This document shows positions 61,793-64,000 of a stretch of 64,000 bases of DNA, in pieces. Position numbers and translations under genes: made by a program. This stretch comes from Alphaproteobacteria bacterium (GTDB lineage Bacteria; Pseudomonadota; Alphaproteobacteria; Micropepsales; Micropepsaceae), in assembly GCA_947474565.1 (NCBI GenBank), contig CANJIS010000005.1:62001-126000 (forward strand), in the 5' to 3' direction. Positions within the stretch are counted from its first letter, which is position 1. The number at the start of each line of letters is the position of its first letter. The notes under the pieces were generated by a model. The model made no database searches and was not told the DNA's origin. It worked only from the letters and a program-made list of their open reading frames with translations.

Positions 61793-62350
61793 ATGGCGAA
61801 GAAATCCCCCAAACCCGCGACTCCCAAGCCGATCTCCAAGTCCGCAGCCAAAGGCCGGCTGGAACCCCCCACCGATCTTTCCAACAACGCGGTGCCGGAA
61901 ATCGCCGAAGCCCTGAACGGCCTGGTCGCCGACGGCTACGCGCTTTACACCAAGACCAAGAATTTCCACTGGCATGTCTCGGGCCCGCATTTCCGCGACT
62001 ATCATTTGCTGTTCGACGAGCAGGCGGCGGAAATCTTCGCCACCATCGATGATCTGGCGGAGCGCGTGCGCAAGCTGGGCGCCAAAACCATTCATTCGAT
62101 TGGCGAGATCGCCAAGCTCCAGACCATCAAGGACAACAACAAGGGCTTTGTCAGTCCGGGCGACATGCTGCGCGAGCTGATGCAAGACAATAAGTCGGTG
62201 ATCAAGCGCATGCGCGCCGCCCACGAAATCGCGGACAGCCATGACGACATCGCCACCGCCTCGATCCTGGAGAATTTCATCGATCAGGCCGAAAAGCGTA
62301 ACTGGTTCCTGTTCGAGGCCAGCCGCTCCGGCTCGTCCGGCGGGCATTAA
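61793..62350 (+). CDS. dps: Dps-family DNA-protecting ferritin
   Basis: 185 residues. A Lys/Pro-rich N-terminal tail (AKKSPKPATPKPISKSAAKG) that could bind DNA precedes the ferritin-like core. Ferroxidase-site residues are seen in TKNFHWHVSGPHFRDYH and LLFDEQAAEIFATIDDLAERV, the Dps signature; IATASILENFIDQAEKRNWFL closes the bundle. Dps dodecamers oxidise Fe(II) with H2O2 and shield DNA. thrS follows 72 bases later. Confidence 0.93.
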   Translation: MAKKSPKPATPKPISKSAAKGRLEPPTDLSNNAVPEIAEALNGLVADGYALYTKTKNFHWHVSGPHFRDYHLLFDEQAAEIFATIDDLAERVRKLGAKTIHSIGEIAKLQTIKDNNKGFVSPGDMLRELMQDNKSVIKRMRAAHEIADSHDDIATASILENFIDQAEKRNWFLFEASRSGSSGGH

Positions 62351-62374
62351 ACAAGCCCGGTTGCCCTGAAACCC

Positions 62375-62413
62375 CCGAAACGGCTAAAGGATTGCCTCCT
62401 TTAGCCGCTTCGG
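62375..62413 (+). promoter_or_regulatory. Leader hairpin overlapping the thrS ribosome-binding site
   Basis: Perfect stem CGGCTAAAGGA (62381-62391) / TCCTTTAGCCG (62397-62407) with a 5-base loop. After one mismatch the pairing continues (CCGAA / TTCGG) so that the right arm reaches the first bases of GGAG (62412-62415), the thrS Shine-Dalgarno. No T tract. May control thrS translation or end the dps message. Confidence 0.55.
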
Positions 62414-62422
62414 AGAACACCC

Positions 62423-64000
62423 TTGTCCGCCACCGCCCAAGCCGAAATCACCATCACCTTGCCCGACGGCAAAGCGATGACTTTTCCGCGCGGCGCCACC
62501 GGCAACGACGTCGCCGCCGCCATCGGCCCGGGCCTGGCCAAGGCCGCCCTGATCCTGGAAGTGAATGGCAAGGAATGGGACCTGTTTCGTCCCATCGAAG
62601 AAAACGCCGCCGTCCGCATCATCACCAAGAAAGATGACAAGGCGCTGGAGCTGATCCGGCACGACGCCGCCCATCTTCTGGCGATGGCGGTGCAGGAGCT
62701 GTATCCCGGAACGCAGGTCACCATCGGTCCCGCCATCGATGACGGCTTCTATTACGACTTCGCGCGCAATGAGCCCTTCACGCCCGACGATCTGCCCAAG
62801 ATCGAAGAGAAGATGCGGCAGATCGTCAAACAGGCGCGCCCGACGCGGCGCGAAGTCTGGCCGCGCGCCAAGGCGGTGCAGCATTTCAAGGATATCGGCG
62901 AAAGCTTCAAGGCCGAACTGATTGAATCCATTCCCTCCGACGAAGACGTCTCGATCTATTGGCACGGCGACTGGCACGATCTGTGCCGCGGCCCGCATTT
63001 TCGCACCACCGCCGAAATCGGCGATGCCTTCAAGCTGACCAAGATCGCCGGCGCCTATTGGCGCGGCGACGCCAAGAACGCGCAGCTTCAGCGCATCTAT
63101 GGCACCGCTTGGCGCGACAAGAAGGAATTGGACGCCTATCTGCTCCGGCTGGAAGAAGCCGAGAAGCGCGACCATCGCAAGCTGGGCCGCGAAATGAACC
63201 TGTTCCACATGCAGGAAGAAGCGGTGGGCCAGGTGTTCTGGCATCCCGACGGCCATGCGTTGTGGCGGACGCTTGAGAATTATATCCGCCGCCGCGTGGG
63301 CGATGCCGGCTATCAGGAAATCAAGACACCCATCCTGTTCGACCGCAAGCTGTGGGAACAGTCGGGCCATTGGGCCACCTTCCACCAGAATATGTTCATC
63401 GCCGATGTGGAAAGCGAAGGCCGCACCCTCGCCGTCAAGCCGATGAACTGCCCCGGCCATATTCAGGTCTTCAAGCAGGGCACCAAATCCTATCGCGAAC
63501 TGCCGTATCGTTTGGCCGAGTTCGGCTCCTGCCACCGCTATGAGCCGTCCGGCGCGCTGCACGGCATCATGCGGGTGCGCGGCTTTGTGCAGGACGACGC
63601 GCACATCTTCTGCACCCACGACCAGATCACCGACGAAACAAAGTCCTTCTGCGAACTCTTGCTGCGCTGCTATCGCGATCTGGGCTTCACCGATGTGCTG
63701 GTCAAGCTCGCCACCCGTCCGGAAACGCGCATCGGTTCGGACGAGGTCTGGGATCTGGCGGAAAGCAGCCTGGAAAAGGCGACCCACGCCGCCGGGCTGG
63801 CATTCACCTACAACAAGGGCGAAGGCGCCTTTTACGGTCCCAAGCTGGAATTCACCCTCACCGACGCCATTGGCCGGCAATGGCAATGCGGCACGCTGCA
63901 GGTGGATTTCAACATGCCCGACCGGCTGGGCGCGTCTTACATCGGCGAAGACGGCGCCAAGCATCCGCCCGTGATGCTTCACCGCGCCATTGTCGGGTCG
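62423..64000 (+). CDS. thrS: Threonyl-tRNA synthetase, cut by the window end
   Basis: 526 codons to the window edge, of about 640 expected; the anticodon-binding domain lies beyond. TTG start at 62423 with GGAG 7 bases upstream. N-terminal TGS domain ([13 protein letters not shown]), editing domain with the HxxxH motif in [19 protein letters not shown] and the distal HDLCRGPHF, and the class II catalytic core: [11 protein letters not shown] (zinc Cys), [19 protein letters not shown] and [15 protein letters not shown]. It charges tRNA-Thr. The leader hairpin upstream may regulate it. Confidence 0.96.
   Translation, partial: MSATAQAEITITLPDGKAMTFPRGATGNDVAAAIGPGLAKAALILEVNGKEWDLFRPIEENAAVRIITKKDDKALELIRHDAAHLLAMAVQELYPGTQVTIGPAIDDGFYYDFARNEPFTPDDLPKIEEKMRQIVKQARPTRREVWPRAKAVQHFKDIGESFKAELIESIPSDEDVSIYWHGDWHDLCRGPHFRTTAEIGDAFKLTKIAGAYWRGDAKNAQLQRIYGTAWRDKKELDAYLLRLEEAEKRDHRKLGREMNLFHMQEEAVGQVFWHPDGHALWRTLENYIRRRVGDAGYQEIKTPILFDRKLWEQSGHWATFHQNMFIADVESEGRTLAVKPMNCPGHIQVFKQGTKSYRELPYRLAEFGSCHRYEPSGALHGIMRVRGFVQDDAHIFCTHDQITDETKSFCELLLRCYRDLGFTDVLVKLATRPETRIGSDEVWDLAESSLEKATHAAGLAFTYNKGEGAFYGPKLEFTLTDAIGRQWQCGTLQVDFNMPDRLGASYIGEDGAKHPPVMLHRAIVGS

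Overview
The window looks like a chromosome segment of a GC-rich alphaproteobacterium (roughly 60-65 % G+C by eye). Signs of this are the order lspA, ileS, ribF, MaoC-type hydratase and a TIGR01459-type HAD protein; a DUF3035 lipoprotein beside an M16 protease pair; a TipF-like degenerate EAL protein; a ChrR-type ECF sigma/anti-sigma pair; an EcfG-like sigma factor with a matching GGAAC-N17-CGTT promoter; and groESL behind a CIRCE element. A free-living Caulobacterales/Micropepsales-like organism fits, but that is inference. No rRNA, tRNA, CRISPR array, insertion sequence or phage gene was seen.

Layout. 1-9950: PAS sensor with an apparent amber stop, FMN-binding protein, tandem sorbosone-dehydrogenase-like propellers (the second broken by three frameshifts), chrA, a VWA membrane protein, a large membrane protein with a spermidine-synthase-like domain, and a Cys-cluster protein. 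9951-10640: nested dispersed repeats around an orphan gene of about 49 % G+C. 10636-16175: VOC protein, two secreted unknowns, MEKHLA protein, TPR protein, aldehyde dehydrogenase. 16179-19468: compact five-gene operon (cNMP-binding/thioredoxin-reductase-like flavoprotein, two secreted eight-cysteine paralogues, UBP-type zinc finger, small protein). 19762-23324: small stress-type genes, a DsbD/ScsB-like protein, rsmD. 23486-35662: housekeeping block with mutL, pgi, an M16 pair, DUF3035, lspA, ileS, ribF, MaoC and HAD. 35712-42609: TipF-like protein, OmpA lipoprotein, and the operon FAD protein-DUF1365-DUF1295-ECF sigma-ChrR-DUF2177. 42672-49118: esterase lipoprotein, Sel1-protease fusion, two cytochromes c, Gly/Tyr-rich protein, groESL. 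49218-55591: Gln/Ala-rich lipoprotein; operon of EcfG-like sigma, unknown protein and Rmf-like protein; several small genes; an NHL propeller; a PRC-barrel protein; and an EcfG-promoter gene. 55827-64000: frameshifted Wzi-like protein, aldose dehydrogenase, porin, DUF3297, DUF1993, RcnB-like, dps, and a thrS cut by the window end.

The common thread is envelope and oxidative-stress biology: two ECF systems, thiol-redox proteins, Dps, GroESL and several periplasmic PQQ-type dehydrogenases. Two features stand out as possibly undescribed. One is the flavoprotein/eight-Cys/UBP operon. The other is the sigma-factor operon translationally coupled to a ribosome-modulation-factor-like protein.

Caution on sequence quality. 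Three genes carry six apparent frameshifts, every one equal to the loss of a single base and most of them in or beside short homopolymers. In one case an ATGA gene overlap shows that the restored frame is the natural one. Some apparent pseudogenes may therefore be consensus errors. Four families of dispersed palindromic repeats are also present. Copies of them supply the N-terminal coding sequence of two exported proteins and the C-terminus of a cytochrome.
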